From the NCBI GenBank assembly GCA_020974905.1, contig CP087563.1, forward strand, positions 4,526,001 through 4,590,000: DNA of 64,000 nt. Direction: 5' to 3'. The DNA comes from Planctomycetes bacterium syqfu (GTDB lineage: Bacteria > Planctomycetota > Phycisphaerae > Phycisphaerales > Phycisphaeraceae). The notes below the pieces were generated by a model that was not told the origin of the DNA, made no database searches, and saw only the letters and a program-made list of their open reading frames with translations. This document shows, one piece after another, positions 27,274 to 35,005 of the stretch; positions within the stretch are counted from its first letter, which is position 1; each line of letters opens with the position of its first letter. Both the position numbers and the translations under genes were made by a program.

Positions 27274-29532
27274 ATGAAAGTCACCCTTCCCGACGGAAGC
27301 GTTAAAGAATTTGATAGTCCGGTCAGTGCCTACGACGTGGCGATGACCATCGGTGAAGGTCTGGCCAAGGCTGCCATCGGTGCCCGGGTCAATGGTGTAC
27401 TCACCGACGTGAACCGTCCGATCACCGAAGATTGTGACCTGGGCATTGTCACCGCACCGCGCTTCGACAAGAAGGGTAAATCCAAATGGCGTGATGAAGA
27501 CCACGAAAAGGACGCGCTGTACCTGCTGCGTCACTCCACCGCCCACGTCATGGCAGAAGCGATTAAACGCATCTGGCCAGATGCCGAACTTGCGTATGGT
27601 CCGCCGTTGGATAACGGGTTTTACTATGACATCAAACTCGACACCCCGATCAGTGCGGATGACTTCGGAAAGATCGAAGAAGAAATGAGATTTGTAGTTA
27701 AGGGCAATAAGCCATTTATGCGGCTTGAGCTTCCACTAGATCGTGGGTTTGAAAAGCTTAAGAATGAAAAGAATAAATATAAGATAGACAATGCTGAAAA
27801 GGCTCAACAAAATGGGGCTACCACATTAAGTTGGTATTACACAGGTGAGCCTGATTTTATTAAACAAGGCGGCGGAAAAAAAGCTTACTTGATACGCTCG
27901 GGGTATGGCCTAAAGATTTGGAGCGTCCCCCCAGAAAATGTTGCTGGCAATGTCATGAATGGAGTGATTGTTGATACAACAGGCACTGATCTTGATATTG
28001 AAGGATTCATAGATAACGCAAGCGAACCAAGCCGTGCACATTTCGAAGACTTGTGTATGGGGCCGCACGTACCCAATACATCTTTCATCGGCGCTTTTAA
28101 GGTGATGAGCATTGCCCAATCACACTGGCATGGTGATATCGAATCCGACGCCTTTCAGCGTGTGTACGGCACCGCGTTTTTCTCGCAGGCTGATCTCGAT
28201 GATCACATGGAAAAACTCGAAGAAGCCCGCAAGCGCGATCACCGCGTTGTCGGTCGCAAGCTTGGACTTTTTGAAATCAATGACACCGTGGGCCAGGGTC
28301 TGATTCTCTGGAAACCCAACGGTGCTGTCGTTCGCCAGGAACTCCAGAATTTCATCTCCCAACACCTCGAACGCCAGGGATACAGCCAGGTCTTCACGCC
28401 ACACATTGGCAAGCTTGATCTCTACCGCACTTCCGGCCACTACCCCTATTACTCCGACTCGCAGTTCCCCCCGCTGGTCGACCGCGAAACGATCAAGAAG
28501 CTCGGTGACGAAGGTTGCAGCTGCTCCGATTTGGCAAACCATCTTGAAAACGGTGAGATCGAAGGCTATCTGCTTAAGCCGATGAACTGCCCGATGCACA
28601 TCAAGATTTTCGACTCGGAAAAACGCAGCTACCGCGACCTGCCCATCCGCTTGGCCGAGTTCGGCACGGTGTACCGCTGGGAGCAGTCCGGCGAACTGGG
28701 GGGCATGACGCGCGTCCGTGGCTTTACCCAGGATGACGCACACCTGTTCGTCACCCCGGATCAGTTGGCCAAGGAAGTGCTCGGCTGTATCGAACTGGTC
28801 AAGATCGTCTTCAAAACGTTGGGCATGGATGACTACCGCGTCCGCGTGGGTCTGCGTGACCCCGACTCCACCAAGTTCGTAGGCAACAGTGATGACTGGG
28901 ATCAGGCGGAAAAAGCCTGTATCGACGCTGCCCAATCTCTGGGTGTTCCCTTCAGCAAGGAACCGGGTGAAGCAGCCTTCTACGGCCCGAAGATCGACTT
29001 TGTGGTCAAGGACGTGATCGGTCGCGAATGGCAGCTTGGCACGGTGCAGGTGGACTACCAACTGCCCCAGCGGTTCAAGCTTGAGTACATTGGTGCGGAC
29101 AATGCACCGCACGTGCCGATCATGATCCACCGCGCGCCGTTTGGTTCGATGGAGCGTTTTGTTGGCGTACTCATCGAACACTTCAACGGCGCCTTCCCGC
29201 TGTGGCTGGCGCCGGAGCAGGTGCGCGTACTGCCGATCTCCGACAAGTTCACGGATTATGCTGACAAGGTTCTTGCAGCACTCAAGGCCAAGGGTATGCG
29301 TGCAACATTGGACAGCTCCAACGAACGCGTCAATGCCAAGATCAAGGACGCCCAGGAAATGAAGGTGCCCTACATGCTCGTCGTCGGAGGTCGCGATGCC
29401 GAAGCCGGCACGGTCAGTGTCCGCGAACGCTTTGAAGGTGACCTGGGTGCCTTAGCTTTGGAAGACTTCGTCAATCAGGCCAAAGCCGAAATCGACAGCA
29501 AGGGTGAAAGCCGCGTGACGGTCAGCAAGTAA
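27274..29532 (+). CDS. thrS: Threonyl-tRNA synthetase (long form with AT-rich internal patch)
   Basis: 752 residues, longer than the usual ~640. Order: TGS domain (1-65, LPDGSVKEFDSPVSAYDVA); editing domain with HSTAHVM (H87, H91) and DLCMGPHV (~259-266); class II catalytic core with RDHRVVGRKLGLF, MNCPMH, GGMTRVRGFTQDDAHLF, MIHRAPFGSMERF; and an anticodon-binding domain (~640-752, VPYMLVVGGRDAEAGTVSV). All zinc and editing ligands I know are present. Residues ~137-289 come from DNA of about 40% GC with other codon choices, and ~70 extra residues (from LSWYYTGEPDF to ASEPSRA) precede DLCMGPH. AGGAG fixes the ATG. Probably attenuated by the leader at 26949. Confidence 0.96.
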   Translation: MKVTLPDGSVKEFDSPVSAYDVAMTIGEGLAKAAIGARVNGVLTDVNRPITEDCDLGIVTAPRFDKKGKSKWRDEDHEKDALYLLRHSTAHVMAEAIKRIWPDAELAYGPPLDNGFYYDIKLDTPISADDFGKIEEEMRFVVKGNKPFMRLELPLDRGFEKLKNEKNKYKIDNAEKAQQNGATTLSWYYTGEPDFIKQGGGKKAYLIRSGYGLKIWSVPPENVAGNVMNGVIVDTTGTDLDIEGFIDNASEPSRAHFEDLCMGPHVPNTSFIGAFKVMSIAQSHWHGDIESDAFQRVYGTAFFSQADLDDHMEKLEEARKRDHRVVGRKLGLFEINDTVGQGLILWKPNGAVVRQELQNFISQHLERQGYSQVFTPHIGKLDLYRTSGHYPYYSDSQFPPLVDRETIKKLGDEGCSCSDLANHLENGEIEGYLLKPMNCPMHIKIFDSEKRSYRDLPIRLAEFGTVYRWEQSGELGGMTRVRGFTQDDAHLFVTPDQLAKEVLGCIELVKIVFKTLGMDDYRVRVGLRDPDSTKFVGNSDDWDQAEKACIDAAQSLGVPFSKEPGEAAFYGPKIDFVVKDVIGREWQLGTVQVDYQLPQRFKLEYIGADNAPHVPIMIHRAPFGSMERFVGVLIEHFNGAFPLWLAPEQVRVLPISDKFTDYADKVLAALKAKGMRATLDSSNERVNAKIKDAQEMKVPYMLVVGGRDAEAGTVSVRERFEGDLGALALEDFVNQAKAEIDSKGESRVTVSK

Positions 29533-29559
29533 AACCAACGGATACAAACAACCCATTCA

Positions 29560-29592
29560 AGACCGTGTTGCATTCTGTGACACGGTCTTTTT
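29560..29592 (+). terminator. Terminator of thrS
   Basis: AGACCGTGT and ACACGGTCT form a perfect 9-bp stem with an 11-base loop, then TTTTT, 27 bp after the stop codon. Confidence 0.9.
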
Positions 29593-29660
29593 CTTTGGTT
29601 CAGACTTGAAATCATATTTTGATCCCTGATACTCTAAACAGACTTAACGGGAGAGACCTC

Positions 29661-30143
29661 ATGAAAGAATCGCCATCAATGGATGAACAACCAGTCGACC
29701 CACCACCCGCATCACCGCGTGGGTTGGTGATCGTTGCAGGCTACGGCCCGGTGGGTCGCGTGGTTTGTGACATGCTTGAGAATGCCGGCTTTGAGATCCA
29801 CGTGATCGACATCAACAAGCGGACCACCGAGAAGGAACACCCGCATAAGCGCAAGTTCATTCTCGGGGACATTCGCGATCCGACCGTGCTCATCAAAGCG
29901 GGTATCCGTCAGGCGACTGCCTTGATTCTGGGGATTCCCGATGAAGATCAGGCGGTGGTTGCCTGTCGCGTTGCCCGTGAGTTATCGCCGGACATTTATA
30001 TTGCTGCGAGGACGAATTTCGTGAGTAAGGGTTTGCTTGCCACGCAGGCCGGCGCGGATCACGTGGTCATTGAAGAAGTGGTCACCGCCCAGGCGATGAA
30101 GGAAGCGATCATGCACCTGGTGGATGAGAAGCAGGCGGAGTAG
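29661..30143 (+). CDS. TrkA-N (RCK N-terminal) NAD-binding protein
   Basis: 160 residues. A Rossmann fold with GYGPVGRVVCDML (GxGxxG) and the acidic VIDIN end of strand 2, then GDIRDPTVLIKAGIRQATAL and AARTNFVSKGLLATQAGAD, matches the regulatory N-terminal half of TrkA/KtrA. RCK proteins gate potassium channels or transporters by NAD(H) or ATP binding. No TrkA-C domain or TrkH/KtrB partner is present, so the controlled channel is elsewhere. GGGAG precedes ATG 29661. Confidence 0.88.
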   Translation: MKESPSMDEQPVDPPPASPRGLVIVAGYGPVGRVVCDMLENAGFEIHVIDINKRTTEKEHPHKRKFILGDIRDPTVLIKAGIRQATALILGIPDEDQAVVACRVARELSPDIYIAARTNFVSKGLLATQAGADHVVIEEVVTAQAMKEAIMHLVDEKQAE

Positions 30144-30240
30144 GTTGTCTTCTGAATCGCAGATTCAGCAACAGGAGCGCCACCGCGATGCGTGGTATGA
30201 TGTACGCTGAATATCCAACACCTCATTTTGGAGAACTGAT

Positions 30241-30915
30241 TTGAAACGTTCGCTCATGCTTGCTTTTGTGTTGTGTCTGACAACGGGAACTTTGGTCCAT
30301 GCAGATGAATTGGCTGACCTGCGTGCGGAGAATGCACGTCTGAAGTCTGAGAATGCTCAACTCAAACAGCGCATCGGGCAACTGGAACAGCACAACCAGC
30401 AAATCCAGGTTCAGGTGCAGCAGGCACAAGCTCAGGCCAGGCAGGCGCAAGACCAGAAGCTGGCTCACTACCTGACCGCCAAGCCGATTGCAGGCGGCGG
30501 GCAAAGCGTGATCACCTTCCCGCGCCCCTTGCCGGTAACACGGGGTAAAGCACGTCACACCAGCTACCAATTCACAGGCACCACGCAGAGTGACACCGTG
30601 AACTTGACCATCCGCGCGGACATGTCCCCGGGCATGTTCCGTACCGCCAAGGCACTGGAACTCGTCGTCGACGGCAAGCCGATGGACATCGCCATCACCG
30701 ATTATGAATCCAAGCGTCGTCGCAGCGGTGCCGGTTCACGCACCGGGACCACGCTCTATGACGAAACGGTCATCATCAATCTCACCCCGCAGCAAATGGC
30801 CCGTCTTGCACAGGCTGATCAAATCACCGGCAATCTGGGTATGGCCGAACTGGGCTTGGGCCGCGAAGACTACAACCTGCTGACTGTTTTTGCAGAGTCA
30901 TTGAATATCAAGTGA
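30241..30915 (+). CDS. Secreted coiled-coil protein, unknown function
   Basis: 224 residues starting from TTG at 30241 with GGAG 8 bases upstream; the next ATG would cut the signal peptide. A signal peptide (RSLMLAFVLCLTTGTLVHA) is followed by a heptad-rich helix (residues ~22-75, LRAENARLKSENAQLKQR and VQQAQAQARQAQ). The C-terminal half (~100-224) is mixed alpha/beta with a basic linker KRRRSGAGSRTGT. Likely periplasmic. I recognise no family. No operon partner on either side. Confidence 0.75.
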   Translation: MKRSLMLAFVLCLTTGTLVHADELADLRAENARLKSENAQLKQRIGQLEQHNQQIQVQVQQAQAQARQAQDQKLAHYLTAKPIAGGGQSVITFPRPLPVTRGKARHTSYQFTGTTQSDTVNLTIRADMSPGMFRTAKALELVVDGKPMDIAITDYESKRRRSGAGSRTGTTLYDETVIINLTPQQMARLAQADQITGNLGMAELGLGREDYNLLTVFAESLNIK

Positions 30916-31001
30916 GATTCATCACTTGGCTGCCTACAATGTGAATAGTTCGTTCTCAGTTCACGCTTGTTCTGATTTTGATTTGATCACAAGGCTCGCA
31001 C

Positions 31002-32060
31002 ATGGATCCACTGACCCAAGGCCTTCTGGGTGCCACACTCTGTGGTTCACTATTCAGTAAACAACTCGGTCGCTGGAGTTGGGCGGTCGGTCTGGTCTCA
31101 GGTATGCTCGCAGATGCGGACATGATCGTGAGTCTGTGGATGCCCCCGCTTGAAGCGTTGTACTATCACCGTCACTTCACGCACACGTTCTGGTTCATCC
31201 CCATCGGCGGGTTGATCGCGTCTTTGCCGTTCATGCTCATCCCCAAGATGCGATTGCGGCGAAAGAGTCTGATCATGGCGTCCATCGCTGCCTTTGCGAC
31301 CCATGCGCCATTGGACATGCTCACCAGCTACGGCACACCGATTTTCTGGCCGTTCGACTACACGCGCATCAGTCTGGACATCATGCCGATTGTCGATCCG
31401 ATCTTTACGTTCATCCTGCTCATCGGCATGATCGTGATGACAATCCGCCGGTCGAACATGGTGGGTCGCCTGACACTGCTTTTAGCCGGACTTTACATCG
31501 CCTTTGCTGCCACGCAACACAACCGCGCACTGAATGCTCAACTTGCTTTATCTGAGCATCGCAATAACAAGCCTGAGATTGTCCGCGTCATGCCCACGCC
31601 GGGGAACCTGCTGGTTTGGAACAGCGTGTACAAGTCCGGTGATGCGATTTACACGGACCTCATCCGCGTGCCACTGTCATCGGAAAAAGCGCGAATCATC
31701 GAAGGCAAACGCACGGAGATGCTCCGCAAGGATCGGATCTTCAAGCGACACAAGATTGCAGATGACAGTCGTGTTGCCAAAGACATCACCAACTTCGAGT
31801 GGTTTGCCGGTGGCCTGGTTGCACCGCTTGATCGTCAACAACCAAACGAACTGGCTGACATGCGATACACCATTCAATGGATGGGCAACACACCGCTTTG
31901 GACGATCAAGGTCAAGTTTGCCAAGCCGGATGAACCTGCCGAATTGGTCTATCACCGACCGGATCGCAAAGAAGCGATCAGCAAACTCTGGGAGTTGGTC
32001 AAAGCTGCCCCGGAAAACAGCAAGTCGGTGGTGGAGTATTATCCAATTATTGAAGATTGA
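31002..32060 (+). CDS. YdjM/DUF457-like membrane-bound metal-dependent hydrolase
   Basis: 352 residues. The N-terminal 170 residues carry the family pattern: MDPLTQGLLGATLCGSL, ADADMIVSLW, HRHFTHTFWFIP and THAPLDMLTSYGTPIFWPF, set in four to five membrane helices. The conserved His and Asp residues suggest a metal site in the membrane; the family (YdjM, LexA-regulated in E. coli) has no established substrate. The C-terminal ~180 residues form a soluble domain seen in the longer branch (YfhO-like). AAGG precedes the ATG. Confidence 0.85.
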   Translation: MDPLTQGLLGATLCGSLFSKQLGRWSWAVGLVSGMLADADMIVSLWMPPLEALYYHRHFTHTFWFIPIGGLIASLPFMLIPKMRLRRKSLIMASIAAFATHAPLDMLTSYGTPIFWPFDYTRISLDIMPIVDPIFTFILLIGMIVMTIRRSNMVGRLTLLLAGLYIAFAATQHNRALNAQLALSEHRNNKPEIVRVMPTPGNLLVWNSVYKSGDAIYTDLIRVPLSSEKARIIEGKRTEMLRKDRIFKRHKIADDSRVAKDITNFEWFAGGLVAPLDRQQPNELADMRYTIQWMGNTPLWTIKVKFAKPDEPAELVYHRPDRKEAISKLWELVKAAPENSKSVVEYYPIIED

Positions 32061-32371
32061 TGCGATCAGGTAAAAGCCGTGATGCAAAAATCTCCTGACG
32101 TAAACGGGTCTAAAGCCGTTCGAGGAATTAATCTCCACCCTCCGTCACTCCCGCGCAGGCGGAAGTCCAGTGATATGTGCAAGCGTCAACAGAATGCCAC
32201 TGGACTCCCGCCTGCGCGGCAATGACGGACAAATAAGATGTAATGGAGATTCATTTTTTGATCTGGTAAAAAGCCGTGATCCTCCCGGGTCACGGGTTGT
32301 CTTGACTGACGTATGAAAGGCAACCCGTGCCGCAGGAGCGACACGACTTTGATGACATTTGATACTTTGTC
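32061..32371. repeat. Repeat block between convergent genes
   Basis: A dRS3-like paired palindrome (32141-32229, CCGTCACTCCCGCGCAGGCG ... CTCCCGCCTGCGCGGCAATG) is followed by an inverted pair of terminator-like palindromes at 32268-32304 and 32316-32351. These sit exactly between two converging stop codons, where bidirectional termination is needed. No gene. Confidence 0.8.
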
Positions 32372-33739
32372 TTAAGCGCGCTTGGCGACTTGCATGCGTT
32401 TATACAGTCGGGCAAAACCGATCATGGCAATAAACTGGAAGACCAGCGCAATCAGAAATGTGTATGGCCCGATCCCATCAAACGCGGGCAACCAATCCCA
32501 GCCGGTCTCGCCCCAGCCTTCATAGAGTAGCATCCCCACAAACGGCGCCGTCGCGCCACGGAATCCGGTGAGTGTGGCATGGATACCAATGTAGGTCACC
32601 ACCTGTCGACGGTCGGCAAAGTCATTATGCCCCAACTGCCAGGCGAGCATCGCCCCACCGTTGGCAACACCACGGACCAACTGCGAGACCGCCAGAATCC
32701 AGAGCAGTCCAAAATAGGTCGCCCAGAACACCAGGAAAATATTGATCGCAAAGACAGCTGTGTGATACACACGGAACTTGGCGATGTGCGTGTTATCCAG
32801 AAATCGTGCCCAGAACTGGATGCAGATCGACCCGACGACAAACGGCATGGTCGTGCCAATGATCATGCTCCACGTGTAGCCGTTAGCCATATCACGGGTC
32901 ATCTCTTCGATGATGTACACGACCATGGTGGCGGTCATGATGTTGCCGCTTCCGAGCATGAATTGGTTGACCTGGTAGCTGCGGAAGAACTTGTCCTGCC
33001 GGAGTACTTTCCAGAAGGTGGACTTGCCATCGTCGGGGTTGTATTCGTAGAGCGGCGCTGGCGAACCTTGTGGCGTAGGTTTGCTTGAGGGCATCATCTC
33101 GTAGCGCAACAGGTCACGTTCGCCACGGATTCGGATCTTTGAAAAAAACCAGGTTCCAATCAGCGCAAAGACCACTGCCAACAGGTAGACATACCGGAAC
33201 AGCGCTGGGTCTTTGTCCAGCAGGCTGTAACAGAGGGCAGGCGCGATCGCCATAATCGCACTGACGATGAGCATGGTCTTACCGGTGATTTGCGCCCGGA
33301 CATTTCGCCGGTAGTTCTGGCGTTTGACGGTGGAGAGTAACGTGGTGATGCCCGCCAAACAGGCACGGTTAACCAGGATCAGGATGGTGAGCAGGACACC
33401 GCCGGTCGGCGTGGTGGGCAGGGCTGCAATCCCGACCATGCAGGCAATCATCAATAACCGCACCACGGTGATGGCTTTGATTTTGGACTTGCCTCGCGCC
33501 AATCGTGACCAGAAAAAACTGGTGAAGTGGGCGAGCATGGGTGATGCCATGATCAGCGAAAAGCCCAGCGGCCCGACATCAAAAACGCGTCGCGCCAGAA
33601 TGCCGATGACCGAACCTTCGACCATGGAGATGGCAACGGGGAAGGTCATCGCCGTCTGCAGTTCCCGCCAATAGCTCGGTCGCGTCATCAATGGGACGGA
33701 CTGCGGGGAAAAATTCTTGACGATTCGTGCAAACATCAC
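32372..33739 (-). CDS. MFS transporter
   Basis: 455 residues with about twelve hydrophobic segments and the split-halves pattern of the major facilitator superfamily, separated by a charged cytoplasmic loop around residues 205-245 (RGERDLLRYEMM...PDDGKSTFWKVLRQDKF). Motif-like segments include GPLGFSLIMASPML and WFFSKIRIRG. Substrate unknown. It starts at ATG 33739 (a second ATG follows directly at 33736); no strong ribosome-binding site is seen. It lies convergent to the YdjM-like gene. Confidence 0.82.
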   Translation of the reverse strand: MMFARIVKNFSPQSVPLMTRPSYWRELQTAMTFPVAISMVEGSVIGILARRVFDVGPLGFSLIMASPMLAHFTSFFWSRLARGKSKIKAITVVRLLMIACMVGIAALPTTPTGGVLLTILILVNRACLAGITTLLSTVKRQNYRRNVRAQITGKTMLIVSAIMAIAPALCYSLLDKDPALFRYVYLLAVVFALIGTWFFSKIRIRGERDLLRYEMMPSSKPTPQGSPAPLYEYNPDDGKSTFWKVLRQDKFFRSYQVNQFMLGSGNIMTATMVVYIIEEMTRDMANGYTWSMIIGTTMPFVVGSICIQFWARFLDNTHIAKFRVYHTAVFAINIFLVFWATYFGLLWILAVSQLVRGVANGGAMLAWQLGHNDFADRRQVVTYIGIHATLTGFRGATAPFVGMLLYEGWGETGWDWLPAFDGIGPYTFLIALVFQFIAMIGFARLYKRMQVAKRA

Positions 33740-33823
33740 ACAAACATACCGCGTTATCTCAAGGTTGGCGAATCGGTGGTAACAGGTTGGATTCTGCGAC
33801 CGGCAACTGCTGTGCGTATCCTC

Positions 33824-33911
33824 AAAAAAAAGCCGCGGCCCTTCCGGGTCGCGGGTCTATTGGTTGTCGATTGGACAAGAGACCCGTGCCGCAGGAGCGA
33901 CACGGCTTTTT
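33824..33911. repeat. Inverted pair of terminator-like palindromes
   Basis: AAAAAAAAGCCGCGGCCC...GGGTCGCGGGTC at 33824-33857 ends in T8 on the minus strand and lies just after the nitroreductase gene, so it should terminate it. The opposed copy at 33875-33911 (GACCCGTGCCGC...GCGACACGGCTTTTT) ends in T5 on the plus strand. Confidence 0.75.
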
Positions 33912-33928
33912 GATTTTTCATTTGACGT

Positions 33929-34531
33929 TTAAAACTTGTCGACGATCATCACATCTTCCAACGGCAACTGTCCGGGGCGCGGCCAGGGTGCTTTGGTGCC
34001 CTTACCCACAGCGACCATCATGGTGATCACGTGGTCCTCGGGCAGGTTGATGATCTTGCCCACCGCATCAAAATCAAAGCCATCCATCGGACAACTGTCC
34101 AACCCCATGGCCTTGGCGGCGAGCATGATGGTCTGCGCTGCAATGCCGCAACTGCGCATGGTCTCATCGCGTTGAACCGACTCCTTGCCCTCGTAATAAC
34201 CGGTGATCGCTGGCACGAGAATGTCCTGGACTTCACTGGGCGCATGAACCCAATAGCGACTGGGGTCCTTGGCCCATGCCTGCTTGTCCGCACACATCAC
34301 GATCAACATCGAAGCATCGGTGACCTGAGCCTGATCCCATGCTACAGCCCGAATCGCCTCCCGCTGAGCCTTATCCTTGACGACAACAAACCGCCAATGC
34401 TGAATGTTAAACGCGGTCGGGGAAAGCATGGCCAACGAGATCAATTCCTTGATCTGCTCGTCGGACATTTCATGGTTCGGATCATAATGTTTGACAGAAC
34501 GACGCTGAGAAATAGCATCCAAAGTGTTCAT
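33929..34531 (-). CDS. Nitroreductase family flavoprotein
   Basis: 200 residues. The FMN-binding fold is seen in RRSVKHYDP (N-terminal FMN-contacting arginines), LISLAMLSPTAFNIQHWRFV, a SCGIAAQTIMLAAKAMGLDSC segment and MVAVGKGTKAPWPRP near the C-terminus. Members are NAD(P)H-dependent dimeric reductases acting on nitro compounds, quinones or flavins; the substrate here is unknown. GGAG precedes the ATG. A terminator-like repeat follows. Confidence 0.92.
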   Translation of the reverse strand: MNTLDAISQRRSVKHYDPNHEMSDEQIKELISLAMLSPTAFNIQHWRFVVVKDKAQREAIRAVAWDQAQVTDASMLIVMCADKQAWAKDPSRYWVHAPSEVQDILVPAITGYYEGKESVQRDETMRSCGIAAQTIMLAAKAMGLDSCPMDGFDFDAVGKIINLPEDHVITMMVAVGKGTKAPWPRPGQLPLEDVMIVDKF

Positions 34532-35005
34532 TGATTGGCTCCAAAGACGATTGATAATTCAGGTTGGACGAATACAACATCATGACACATGCAAAGTGTG
34601 TCAGTGCGTAAAACAATAACAAAATAACATCGGCAGGTGATGATTTATTTCACTTTGAAAGGGATTGGTGATTTGGGATGAATGGAAAAATCGAACTTCA
34701 ATCACTGGAACATGACCATGCATCATCTCCGTGTTGTTTTTTGATTCCGTCATTCCCGTGAAGATGGGAAACCAGTGATATTCAGTGAACACCTGCAGGT
34801 GCCACTGGACTCCCGCCTGCGCGGGAGTGACGGAAAGTAATGATTGTTTGGACGATGCTATTGCATTTTCACTCAAGTGTCGTGTCGACGGGTGACGCGC
34901 GAGTTGTCAGCTCGCGGCTATTGAATTGGTTTTTCATTAAAGATGCACACAGACATGATCGCGCCAGACGCGACATTTGAGTGAAAAATGCAATATCCCA
35001 GAACA
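34532..35005. other. Gap with a dRS3-like pair and other palindromic debris
   Basis: No convincing gene. A dRS3-like paired palindrome is at 34747-34836. Downstream, 34880-34920 has short GTGTCGACGGGTGACGCGCGA and TCAGCTCGCGGC motifs related to other repeats. The ~275-bp frame on the minus strand is the translation of the repeat. Confidence 0.7.
34747..34836. repeat. dRS3-like paired palindrome, copy 4
   Basis: CCGTCATTCCCGTGAAGATG opens and CTCCCGCCTGCGCGGGAGTG closes a ~90-bp unit like the one at 8784; the left half has decayed. Confidence 0.8.

Noticed and set aside
28120-29181. 353-codon frame antisense to thrS
   Set aside because: Shadow of a GC-rich, codon-biased gene; the plus frame has all ThrRS motifs.
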